IMG/VR virus record: IMGVR_UViG_3300038701_000613
Coordinates: 1 to 33,441 of that record
Strand: one strand, 5' to 3'
DNA length: 33,441 nucleotides
From: a virus
The stretch's first letter is position 1; each line of letters begins with the position of its first letter. The notes under the pieces were generated by a model. It was not told the DNA's origin, made no database searches, and was given only the letters and a program-made list of their open reading frames with translations. Positions 1 through 7,952 of this stretch are shown here, piece by piece. A program made the position numbers and the translations under genes.

Positions 1-1567
1 AGGCAACCCTTTGCGATATTATTCTACCACGCTCTTTTTCATTCTTTAACCTAGCCGCATTTAATTGACCTTCTAATTTGGCTAATTCTAGTTTGTCCTT
101 ATTACTTGTATCGTTTATACTATTCTCTAATCTTTTCTGTTCTACCTTCTTTTGTAATAGACTTTCTTGTAGTGTTAATAACTGATTCTGAAATTTTTCA
201 GCTTTGTCTAACGCTTCTAATCTTTCTTCATCTGTTAATTTTTTATCTCTAGCAATATTTAGTTCTTCCTCTGCTTGAAATCTAAGTTTTTCCCTACTTC
301 TTTCTAATGCTATTTCTATTTTCTCAATATCCTCAGTTAAAGCCTGTATTTCCGCACCCGTGTTTAATCCTCTTTTTATTTCCTTACCTATTTCATCGCC
401 TAGACTAGTCGCAGCCTCACTTGCTTTATCTATAAAATCAACTACACCAGTTTGAATTTGAAAAAAACTATCTGCGGCCTTTTTTCCGCTTTTAGCCATT
501 TGCTCAAATGCTTTATCCGCATCTTTCTGAGCCTGCTCCGCATCAATACCCTTTCCAATTATTGGTACATCCGCTAATACAGTTTTTATCTTCGAGCCTA
601 AAAAACTAAAAGTGGCTACAATAGTATCAAAAGTGTTTTCGAAAAATTTAGGGATAGCCGTTACCCTATTAACTAAATTCTGCTTAATTGTTTCCCATAA
701 ATCCTCTACTGCTTTTGTTGGGTTGTCAATTGCCTCACTTAGCGAATCAAATACGCTTAACGCCCGTTTTTGAACTATATTAATTATCGCCCCAAATGCA
801 GCTTTTAAAGGCTCTAACACCCTGTTAACCGTATCAATACCCTTTTGAGTAGATAAAAAAGCTGCAACCAAAGACCCTAAAGCAACTACTATAGCACCGA
901 TACCTGTACTAATTAAAGCAATTCTAAAAAACTTTAAAGATTTTGTGCTCATGGAAGTTGCAACGGCTTGCCCTTTTTGCGCTGCTGACATTCCTGCTAA
1001 AGCAGTTTTAACCGCACCTAGTTGCATTTGAACCATTTGTAATTGAGTACCATAACTACCCATAATAGGCAATAAACCGTTAACCGCTTGTCCGTAATTA
1101 CCAACGTTTCTCTGGTTTCTGCCTGTTGACCCTTCCAAGTTTTTTAACTTGCTATCTAGTTTTTGTATTGTTTTAAGCTGCTTGCCACCAACGGCCTCAT
1201 TCTCTCTCTGTTCTTTGCTTAAATCGTCGTAGGCTTTTTGCGCCTTTCTTAATTGTGCTCTAAGTTGGTTAATACTTCCACTAGCTTTTTCACTTGCGGT
1301 AGCACTATCAAAATACGCCTTTTGGCTTTGTCTTAAATCGCTGTTAACCTCCTTTAACTCTATATCCGTTTTCGCTAAAGCGTTATTTAAAAACTTACTG
1401 CGCTTGGCATAGTCTTGACTAGACTTGTCCAATCCTTTCAACTCTTTATTAAGAGCTTGTTTTTGCGCTTTTAACTCATTGGATTTTTGGGTTAATTGCG
1501 TTAAATCCTGCTCCAGCTTATCCGCCCCGTCAACTTGTATTCTAAAAAATGCTGTATTATTTGCCAT
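1..1567 (-). CDS. Tail tape measure protein, N-terminal part (runs off the window start)
   Basis: The ATG at 1567 follows the stop of the 793-aa tail gene after one base. The frame stays open to base 1 and continues, through the terminal repeat, into the frame ending at 32262, giving about 872 aa in total. The N-terminal 130 residues or so are a long polar coiled coil rich in K, Q, L and E. Near residues 190-260 there are hydrophobic segments rich in A, G, I and V, the usual layout of tape measure proteins, which set tail length and pass into the host membrane. Further charged helices follow, with many EKIE and ERLEALDKAEK-like stretches. It is the longest gene of the genome once joined and sits among tail genes. 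The role is inferred from size, composition and position. Confidence 0.85.
   Translation of the reverse strand, partial: MANNTAFFRIQVDGADKLEQDLTQLTQKSNELKAQKQALNKELKGLDKSSQDYAKRSKFLNNALAKTDIELKEVNSDLRQSQKAYFDSATASEKASGSINQLRAQLRKAQKAYDDLSKEQRENEAVGGKQLKTIQKLDSKLKNLEGSTGRNQRNVGNYGQAVNGLLPIMGSYGTQLQMVQMQLGAVKTALAGMSAAQKGQAVATSMSTKSLKFFRIALISTGIGAIVVALGSLVAAFLSTQKGIDTVNRVLEPLKAAFGAIINIVQKRALSVFDSLSEAIDNPTKAVEDLWETIKQNLVNRVTAIPKFFENTFDTIVATFSFLGSKIKTVLADVPIIGKGIDAEQAQKDADKAFEQMAKSGKKAADSFFQIQTGVVDFIDKASEAATSLGDEIGKEIKRGLNTGAEIQALTEDIEKIEIALERSREKLRFQAEEELNIARDKKLTDEERLEALDKAEKFQNQLLTLQESLLQKKVEQKRLENSINDTSNKDKLELAKLEGQLNAARLKNEKERGRIISQRVA
3..128. repeat. Terminal direct repeat (left copy); contig circularises
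   Basis: These 126 bases are identical to 33316-33441, the last bases of the window. Joining the copies gives a circle of about 33,313 bp, and the tape measure reading frame continues through the joint without a break. The length is close to a typical assembler k-mer (127), so the repeat is more likely an assembly overlap of a circular or circularly permuted genome than a true terminal repeat. Bases 1-2 do not match the corresponding bases at the other end. Confidence 0.9.
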
Positions 1568-1568
1568 G

Positions 1569-3950
1569 TTATTCGTAGTATAATGGTTCTAAATTTCCGC
1601 TTCCGTTTTCTATATCGTAAACAATTTCGTAACTCTCGTTTGATGTGCCCTCGTCAAATATGTAGTAAATAGGTTGAGGGTTATCGCCCGTTTGACCGCC
1701 TGCCGTGTTTTCGTTAATATTGGTTTTTTGCGTTGTATCTACATCAACGGCATCATAGTTTTTAAACCTTAATAGCCTTACTTTTACAGGGTCGAAACTC
1801 TCTATCTTATAATTACTTACCTCTTCTATGATGTAATATCCTTGTAGTTGAGGTATTGACCAATCAATATACACAGGCTTAGACAAGTCTAATGCTCTAA
1901 ACTTATACAAAGGCATCTTTAAATAAAGTTCAACCTTTCTTAAATCCTCGATATTGGCTATTGTCTTAGCGTAAAACCTACTAAACAAACCGTTAGAACC
2001 GTTAAAAGTCAATTGTTTTGAACTTTCGGTTGATACGTTACCAAAGCTTTCCATCATAGCCGATTCAACAACTAAAGGAGATACTGTTCGCCTTGCTGTG
2101 CCGTCCTCATTAAACTGCTGCTTAACCACTCCATAAAACGCCCTAATTTTATAATCTTGGTTAATATCGCTTGGCTCTTTTGTTTCATCCCATTCCCTAC
2201 GGATAACACTACTCACAATGTTAGCACCGTTTGGACTAATAACCTTTTGAATCGTTGGAGCAATCAACTTGGTTTCAATAACATCTACGCCCTGTTCGTA
2301 ATTATCCCCAAAATCATGCGTATATTCTCCGTAAGTCCTGTTGTTTATTTTCTGCCACTTAGCCAAATAACCGTCGCTAGAATCCTCTGCGTATTTAAAT
2401 TTTAATTCCTTTCTGTATTTACGCTTCGAATCAATATTTATTTTTTTACTAAGGTCTACAATGCTGGTAATATTTTCGGCTTGCCCTATATTTTGATAGT
2501 AGTTATCGCGCGTTTCTATCGTTACCTTTTTACTAAGGTAGTTAGTAGAAAAGTATAGGTTAAACATTGTTTTTAGATCCTGCAATATCTCAACACATGA
2601 TAGGTTTTCTCCTAGTTGGCCGTTGATTTGGTATTCTTGACCTAAATCAATTTCATTATCAATCTGTATTTTTATTGTAGAATCAGACCCATGATAATAC
2701 TGCCAATTATCTAAACTAGGTGCGTTCAAATGACTTTGACTGCCTGTAAATCCGCTTGCATCGTCGTTTATCCTCCACCATATAGTTAACTCATCACTAT
2801 TAGATAACCCTGTTTGCACAACAAAGTTACTAGGTGCGTTACCTGTGTTACTTTCAAAAAGTATCTCCCCATCTATACTTGTTGCGCTTACATTGTTTCT
2901 AACTACTAAAAAAGAAATGCTAGGAGGTTTTTTACTAATACCTTGAGCATCGAAATCCCCATAAAAACTTAAAGAACCTGTATCGTTTGCATCATAAAAA
3001 TAGGCATATCCACCAACCGAAAAATTAATTAAAAAAGTGCCGTTTCTTGGTGCTGTGTATGTTGATGTTGCAGGTGTCCAATTATTACCCACATCAAAGG
3101 TTTCATCATCAAAATAAGCATTGTACTTGCTTACGTTAGTTATACCTCCAACCCCATCATTACCTAAAGCGTATGCTGTTAAATAACTTCCAGTACTAGG
3201 TGTTACGTTTATTCTTGTGCTTTCTACCGTTTCATCATCATTAATAAACTTAAATGCAGGGTCTAACAATAACCCTCTAAAATCTGAATCGTTAGGTTCT
3301 AAATCGTCGCTATCAATCCATGAGCCATCTACTGTATATCCTATCTTTTCAAACATACGCTTTACTACGCTACGAGCGTACAGCATAGGTCTAAGGTATT
3401 TCGTATCGGTAGGACTAACTATATTACGCTCTATGTAAGGATAGAAAATGTCTACACTATCCGAATCTAATAAGTTAACCGCGTTTATTCTTGAGCTGCT
3501 AAACGTTTCCGTCGCCGTTACCGTGCCACTATTACTCTCTGCCACCCATGGCAATTGGTTTAAATAAACGTTACTAAGTTGCTCCACCCAATCCCCATTA
3601 CCACCCGTAAAAGTTGCTTTATAAGTATCGTTAACGGTATGCTCAAATATCCGTATAAAACCGTACTCGATTTGGTTACCATCAACTAAAATACGGCATT
3701 TGTTTTTGCTTAAAGCGTCTAAAGAATCTCCAGAAGTATTAACATAAGCAACGCCAAATAAAAGTTTATTGTTGTTTTGCGTTACAGGGACATCAAAGTC
3801 TAAAGAATATACCGCCTGTCTTTTCGTAAGGTTGTTAATGTCGCCAATACCTTTTGTAAGGCTTAAAGGGAAATCTTTAAAGTTTTCTAGTTGTAAATCG
3901 CCTAAATAAACGTCGTTATTATCAAGTATCTCTATTTTTATTTCGCGCAT
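1569..3950 (-). CDS. Tail protein, probable distal tail or baseplate component (793 aa)
   Basis: This is a large gene directly upstream of the tape measure gene, with a one-base gap. The N-terminus (about residues 1-120) reads as a beta-rich domain of the kind found in tail-tip or distal tail proteins. The middle is rich in S, T, N, G and aromatic residues, typical of beta-sandwich or receptor-contacting domains. The C-terminal 200 residues return to a K/Y-rich domain containing a YYIIEEV segment and end in a G/N/Q-rich tail. No catalytic motif is visible. The assignment to the tail tip rests on size, composition and its place between another tail protein and the tape measure gene. Specific family membership is not established. 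Confidence 0.6.
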   Translation of the reverse strand: MREIKIEILDNNDVYLGDLQLENFKDFPLSLTKGIGDINNLTKRQAVYSLDFDVPVTQNNNKLLFGVAYVNTSGDSLDALSKNKCRILVDGNQIEYGFIRIFEHTVNDTYKATFTGGNGDWVEQLSNVYLNQLPWVAESNSGTVTATETFSSSRINAVNLLDSDSVDIFYPYIERNIVSPTDTKYLRPMLYARSVVKRMFEKIGYTVDGSWIDSDDLEPNDSDFRGLLLDPAFKFINDDETVESTRINVTPSTGSYLTAYALGNDGVGGITNVSKYNAYFDDETFDVGNNWTPATSTYTAPRNGTFLINFSVGGYAYFYDANDTGSLSFYGDFDAQGISKKPPSISFLVVRNNVSATSIDGEILFESNTGNAPSNFVVQTGLSNSDELTIWWRINDDASGFTGSQSHLNAPSLDNWQYYHGSDSTIKIQIDNEIDLGQEYQINGQLGENLSCVEILQDLKTMFNLYFSTNYLSKKVTIETRDNYYQNIGQAENITSIVDLSKKINIDSKRKYRKELKFKYAEDSSDGYLAKWQKINNRTYGEYTHDFGDNYEQGVDVIETKLIAPTIQKVISPNGANIVSSVIRREWDETKEPSDINQDYKIRAFYGVVKQQFNEDGTARRTVSPLVVESAMMESFGNVSTESSKQLTFNGSNGLFSRFYAKTIANIEDLRKVELYLKMPLYKFRALDLSKPVYIDWSIPQLQGYYIIEEVSNYKIESFDPVKVRLLRFKNYDAVDVDTTQKTNINENTAGGQTGDNPQPIYYIFDEGTSNESYEIVYDIENGSGNLEPLYYE

Positions 3951-3959
3951 AGTATAAAT

Positions 3960-5120
3960 TTAATTATTTCCAAGCACATTATTAGAAAAAATTATAGGAA
4001 TAGAAATTTGATAGACGCCGTTTATATCTCGATAATATACTAATTTATCAGCATTTAATATAGCTGGGTATCGGTTACCATTTTGGTAAATGGCTACTTT
4101 TTTAGCGTAAAACATTTTACTCAGCCAATCTATTGTATTTTGACTAACAGTATCAGTGTATAATGTCCACTTCTCACTAATAACATTATCATAAACCCTA
4201 TTGCCATAGTCCTCAGTTGTAGGGTTTACAGGGGTAGACTTTTGATATATTCTTGTATCTGTGTTAAGTTCTTTTATTTGCTCCCCTTTAAAGTAGTAAT
4301 AATCCCAAGCGCCAAACTCATTAACCCACTCAAGTTTAATATAACCACAATTCGTCTCTCTATTGAACCTTATTACCTCGCTTCTAGCTGTATTAGGGCT
4401 AGATACATCTTGAACGTAACAAAGTATGTAACTTGTTGCGCTTGCAATAGTAACCCTAACGGTTTGAAAATAGCCCGTGTTAGTAGTTAAACCGTGCGAT
4501 CTTGTTGCAAGCGCTACCGTGTCCGTTCCTAACAAGCTATCTGAACTATCATATCTTTCAACAATAAGTTCTTGCTCATTCAATCCACTACCCCCCGCAA
4601 TAGTAGTTTCTGCAATACTTAAATACGCATAGTCATCCGTAAAAAGCACTTGAGTACGTGGTGCGCTTGTCATAAATTTAGTTGAACTACTACCGTTGCT
4701 GGTTGTCATTCTATAGTTATCAATGTCAAAATCATTGATGCTAAAAATAGGCTGCGTAATATTATAGCAAATATCAAAGCTGGAATCCGTTACCGCACTT
4801 TGTTCTGTGCCGTCGTCGTCTATTTCAATAAATCTAAACCTCAACAATGGAAAATTTAATAGTTGAGCCGTTGCATCGGTGTCGTCTGGCCATTCCGTAT
4901 CGTATAACTGTCTAAATAGAGTATAGTTTATTTCAAAAGTAAATGTATCGCTCGTACCTATATCTGGGTCATGCGTTGCTGTGTAAATGACAGGAGTGCC
5001 AACATTATCACTTAACACCTCCATACGTACTCTAGCAATATTAACCCTATCCGATACGGCTTGATAAACTCTTTTTCTACTTACTATCTCTTTTCCTAAT
5101 TTTGTGAATGTTAGTGCCAT
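3960..5120 (-). CDS. Probable tail or baseplate protein (386 aa)
   Basis: This protein is rich in S, T, D, Y and N and appears almost entirely beta. It has no signal peptide or membrane segment. A segment near residues 260-280 (CGYIKLEWVNEFGAWDYYYF) is aromatic and conserved-looking, which would suit a packed beta-sandwich in a tail or baseplate subunit. The start at 5120 lies one base after the stop of the gp10-like gene, and nine bases separate its stop from the 793-aa tail gene, so it is part of the tight tail operon. A function more exact than virion tail protein cannot be read from the sequence. Confidence 0.5.
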   Translation of the reverse strand: MALTFTKLGKEIVSRKRVYQAVSDRVNIARVRMEVLSDNVGTPVIYTATHDPDIGTSDTFTFEINYTLFRQLYDTEWPDDTDATAQLLNFPLLRFRFIEIDDDGTEQSAVTDSSFDICYNITQPIFSINDFDIDNYRMTTSNGSSSTKFMTSAPRTQVLFTDDYAYLSIAETTIAGGSGLNEQELIVERYDSSDSLLGTDTVALATRSHGLTTNTGYFQTVRVTIASATSYILCYVQDVSSPNTARSEVIRFNRETNCGYIKLEWVNEFGAWDYYYFKGEQIKELNTDTRIYQKSTPVNPTTEDYGNRVYDNVISEKWTLYTDTVSQNTIDWLSKMFYAKKVAIYQNGNRYPAILNADKLVYYRDINGVYQISIPIIFSNNVLGNN

Positions 5121-5121
5121 T

Positions 5122-5604
5122 TTATACGCTTATTTTTTTTGCTAAGTTGAATAATTCTGTATTTATTTCTTCGGATAATATTTCTATTAATTTACTATTT
5201 ATTTTAGCCGTGTTGTTTTCGGCAACAAATTGAATCCAATCTGTTCTTCTTCCGTTATTAGAATATTTATAACTCCCACTAGTTGGCGTTCCTTCTTGAA
5301 ATATCTTTTGTTGTATAGCGTACGCTGCATTTTTAATCTCCTTTTCACCACTTGCAATACCTTTAACTTCGACCCATTTTATAAGGTTGTTAATAGGTAC
5401 GTATCTACCTGCTTTCGTTCCAGTGTCTAAATACTTGCCATAATCTAAGCCCTCAAAAACTATCTCGTAGCCTGCCGTTGTTCTCTTTATTTCGTATTTA
5501 ATCGAATCCAATAAGTCGCCTGTTGCCACATGGTCTTGACCACGTAACTCATTAATAAATTCATCCTTTAAAAAGTCGGCTAATATTTCTAGTTGTTCTC
5601 TCAT
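5122..5604 (-). CDS. HK97 gp10-like head-tail or tail completion protein (160 aa)
   Basis: The N-terminus is a helix of the form LxxxLKDEFINELR followed by a VATGDLLDSIKYE segment. This 'tGxLrrSi' pattern, then a beta pair with GLDYGKYLDTGTK, is typical of the HK97 gp10 family, which includes minor tail and head-tail joining proteins. The size fits that family. The start codon overlaps the stop of the preceding 165-aa gene at 5604, indicating translational coupling, and the next tail gene follows with one base between. It probably acts in joining the head to the tail or in tail completion. Confidence 0.7.
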   Translation of the reverse strand: MREQLEILADFLKDEFINELRGQDHVATGDLLDSIKYEIKRTTAGYEIVFEGLDYGKYLDTGTKAGRYVPINNLIKWVEVKGIASGEKEIKNAAYAIQQKIFQEGTPTSGSYKYSNNGRRTDWIQFVAENNTAKINSKLIEILSEEINTELFNLAKKISV

Positions 5605-6101
5605 TAATAACTAAATGTACCTTTTGTGCATGAACTTGGCGCAACCACTGTTACATTCTCCATCAACTGCACTACTTTGTCATTGTGCATTTCGTAATAA
5701 CCGAAAAACCCGTTATTTGTAAATCCTTTTATATGATACCCTGTTGCGCTTTCGTGTATAAAATACCTTTGGCATTCGCCTAGATACTGTTCTGCAATCG
5801 TTTGTATTTCAGCTTGCTTAGTCTGTAATTCAACACTATTCTTTTTATCCGTTAAAGTGTATTTGTCATAGAAAAACACCTTAAAACTATACTCCTTTTT
5901 AATAGGTAGGTATTCTGAATCGTCGCCCTCTCTCGCTTGTAAATTAGTGAAGTCTGGTTGGCAATCAATTAATATACAAGGGTATTGCAGTCTAGGGTTG
6001 CCATTTAAGTCAAAAGGCTTTCCGTATATCACTTGGTTAACACTACTAAAAGCATCTGCCACCGTTTTAAATACCGTCCAAATTTCGTCTACTTGTGCCA
6101 T
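5604..6101 (-). CDS. Candidate tail terminator/completion protein (165 aa)
   Basis: This small mixed alpha/beta protein has an N-terminal helix, a YPCILID strand near residue 40, and a FKVFFYDKYTL strand near residues 73-83. The arrangement is like tail terminator proteins, which cap the tail tube. It begins one base after the stop of the -1 frame extension of the upstream gene and overlaps the start of the gp10-like gene. The tail terminator role is inferred from size and from the usual gp10/terminator pairing. Sequence similarity alone does not establish it. Confidence 0.45.
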   Translation of the reverse strand: MAQVDEIWTVFKTVADAFSSVNQVIYGKPFDLNGNPRLQYPCILIDCQPDFTNLQAREGDDSEYLPIKKEYSFKVFFYDKYTLTDKKNSVELQTKQAEIQTIAEQYLGECQRYFIHESATGYHIKGFTNNGFFGYYEMHNDKVVQLMENVTVVAPSSCTKGTFSY

Positions 6102-6102
6102 T

Positions 6103-6360
6103 TTATTGGTTGTTTACTATATTTAATTCAAATAATCTAAGTACGTCCATTGCTCGTTTTTCTTTTACTCTTTCCAATCCAACACCATATACTTGTAGTT
6201 TAGCGACTTCCATTTCAACGATAGCCCAAAAGTTATTTCGCTGAATAGCTTTAGCAATTTCTCCTTTACTATCATTTTGTTGGCTTTTAATAGATTGTGC
6301 GCTGACATCTTTTCCGTATAAAACTGGAAAAAACTTTTCCATTTGTCTACTAACTGAACA
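6103..6360 (-). CDS. Probable -1 frameshift extension of the 268-aa gene (85 aa)
   Basis: After the T9 run a -1 shift gives a continuous 289-aa fusion, in which codons 1-204 of the upstream frame are followed by CSVSRQMEKFF and so on to the stop at 6103. The extension has balanced composition, with a segment EVAKLQVYGVGLERVKEKRA that reads like a normal helical protein. It ends one base before the next start (6101). The only ATG codons in this frame upstream of the slip are at the very edge of the run, so independent initiation is unlikely to give the full domain. A homopolymer miscount in the assembly would also explain the pattern. Confidence 0.6.
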   Translation of the reverse strand, partial: CSVSRQMEKFFPVLYGKDVSAQSIKSQQNDSKGEIAKAIQRNNFWAIVEMEVAKLQVYGVGLERVKEKRAMDVLRLFELNIVNNQ

Positions 6361-6971
6361 AAAAAAAAGTAGCATGACCATGCAGTAAGGCTATCTAAAG
6401 AATAAAATTCTTTTGCCCGTCTGCTTATCGCTTCGTCGCTATTATCATTGTTATCAATATATAACACCGCCAATAATTGAACTAAACAATCAACAGTTGA
6501 CTGGTTAATATCCTTCTGTATTTGTTGGGTAAGCATATTAGATAACTTCCATTGATTAAAAGTACCCTCGCCAAACATTATAGCAGCACCCGAAATAGTT
6601 TGAGTATCTTTCACTAATTCGTACCTGCTTCCGTTTAGCTTAAATTCGCTAATCTTTGCGTATTGATTAGGTTGATAAATAAACTTCTTGCAATGATCGT
6701 ACAAAAACTCAATGGATAAATCCTGCGCCCCTTCAACCCTAACTAACTTTAATACCTCAATATCAATATCACTAAACAAGGCTATCCAGTTAATTTTGAA
6801 GTCAAGCAGTTTACTTTGCTTAACCTCTTTAGTATCATCCTCTAAATACGCTTTTAAATCAAAAGGTAACCCATCTAGGTATTTATAAGCTTTTTTCAAG
6901 GTGTTCAAATCCACCTCGTTAAATTCGCTTTTTAGCTTATGTTTTTTGTTGTTTATTTTTAGTTTTAGCAT
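6165..6971 (-). CDS. Possible tail assembly chaperone-like protein, zero-frame product (268 aa)
   Basis: The gene starts at 6971, overlapping the end of the glycosyltransferase-like gene by 7 bp. The first 204 codons look like an ordinary soluble, mostly helical protein. Codons 202-204 are three Phe codons forming a run of nine T on the coding strand. Beyond them two frames are open: this one to 6165 (64 more residues, K/L/F-rich) and the -1 frame to 6103. The -1 frame ends one base before the next gene, whereas this frame leaves a 63-bp gap, so the frameshifted product may be the main or an alternative form. Dual products made by -1 slippage are known for tail assembly chaperones (lambda G/GT type). 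This gene lies well upstream of the tape measure gene, so the chaperone role is only a suggestion. Confidence 0.5.
   Translation of the reverse strand: MLKLKINNKKHKLKSEFNEVDLNTLKKAYKYLDGLPFDLKAYLEDDTKEVKQSKLLDFKINWIALFSDIDIEVLKLVRVEGAQDLSIEFLYDHCKKFIYQPNQYAKISEFKLNGSRYELVKDTQTISGAAIMFGEGTFNQWKLSNMLTQQIQKDINQSTVDCLVQLLAVLYIDNNDNSDEAISRRAKEFYSLDSLTAWSCYFFFVQLVDKWKSFFQFYTEKMSAHNLLKANKMIVKEKLLKLFSEITFGLSLKWKSLNYKYMVLDWKE
6360..6368 (-). other. Slippery T9 run, candidate programmed -1 frameshift site
   Basis: On the coding strand the sequence is TAC TTT TTT TTT GTT. It satisfies the X XXY YYZ rule for simultaneous slippage, because a one-base retreat re-pairs both tRNAs perfectly. Both downstream frames are open for about 65-85 codons. 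Confidence 0.6.
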
Positions 6972-7867
6972 AGTATTGCTGCTCCTTTTTTAATTAATAC
7001 CATTGCTTGATGGCCAGATACTATGAATACGTCGCCTTGTGGCATATGCTTGCTCTTTCCTGTCCCTGCAATATGATATTCTTTGTTTAAATCTTCGGGG
7101 TATTTAAGGCTTTCAGCCATTTCTTTTTGCTCGTCGCTAGGCTCAAATATCTTACTAAGTTTATCCAAATCCCTTAGCACGTTTACTTTGTGTTTAGTAA
7201 ATAGCTTCCTATCTACTTCTTGTCCTATATCAACTATATCCTTTTTAGTAATGTTAACTGTATGCTTCACATCTACTAAAAACCCTCCTATACTTTCTAG
7301 GGAAACGCTATCAAACTCAATACCTTTAGCTTCCATGAATACTTGATTATTCCTGTCTAGCCCCTTATTTGCAACTCCTTGCCATCCTTTAAAGTTTACT
7401 TTATCTAGTACGCTTCTAGGAAAGAAACGACCAGCACCGTAAGACTTTATACCTGTATTATAGTGGCTTAACTTCTTGTTGTGCGTACCGTAGAAATATA
7501 AATCGGTAAAGCCTTGTACCTTTTTAGTGCCTTGCTCAATTAGATTGTAATAGTATTTAACTACGTTTTCATCAATGAAATCATCTGATCCTAGTATAAC
7601 AACTCCTTTAGGGTCAAAATCCTTACTAGCCTTTAGCATTGCATTATTCTTATTGCTTAAAGGTTTGTTCGGAGTTTCAATATATTTAAAACCAGCGCAA
7701 AGCTTTTTGCTTTTTTCTTTCTCGCTTCCTGCTACAACTACCCCGAAATCAAACTTCTTTTGTAATTTCCGAAGGTGCTTAAACATAACTTTTGTTAAGT
7801 CATGCCGTTGCCATATAGCTATAATAAAAACCAAATCCTTTTGCTGGCTTGTTAATATCTTTGACAT
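6965..7867 (-). CDS. GT-A fold glycosyltransferase-like protein (300 aa)
   Basis: The N-terminus carries a hydrophobic strand (DLVFIIAIWQR, residues 11-21) followed by a helix and a second strand (GVVVAGSE), as in family 2-type glycosyltransferases. VVILGSDDFID near residues 88-98 is placed like the DxD metal- and sugar-nucleotide-binding motif. A YGAGRFFPRSVL segment near residue 140 fits the acceptor half. The C-terminal 90 residues are charged and then end in a hydrophobic strand. The gene lies between the capsid terminator and the connector genes and overlaps the next gene by 7 bp. Its place inside the structural operon suggests it may modify a virion protein or the host surface; the substrate is unknown. 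Confidence 0.6.
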   Translation of the reverse strand: MSKILTSQQKDLVFIIAIWQRHDLTKVMFKHLRKLQKKFDFGVVVAGSEKEKSKKLCAGFKYIETPNKPLSNKNNAMLKASKDFDPKGVVILGSDDFIDENVVKYYYNLIEQGTKKVQGFTDLYFYGTHNKKLSHYNTGIKSYGAGRFFPRSVLDKVNFKGWQGVANKGLDRNNQVFMEAKGIEFDSVSLESIGGFLVDVKHTVNITKKDIVDIGQEVDRKLFTKHKVNVLRDLDKLSKIFEPSDEQKEMAESLKYPEDLNKEYHIAGTGKSKHMPQGDVFIVSGHQAMVLIKKGAAILC

Positions 7868-7894
7868 AAGTAATATTGATAATTTCTATAAATA

Positions 7895-7930
7895 TATAAA
7901 AAAAGGGCGATACATAGTACCACCCCTTTT
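7895..7930 (-). terminator. Rho-independent terminator after the capsid gene
   Basis: On the - strand, AAAAGGG and CCCTTTT pair around a second stem GGTAC/GTATC with a TAT loop, followed by a T run. It lies 23 bp past the capsid stop and would limit read-through into the glycosyltransferase-like gene. Confidence 0.8.
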
Positions 7931-7952
7931 CTATCCAAAACTCAACCCTTTA

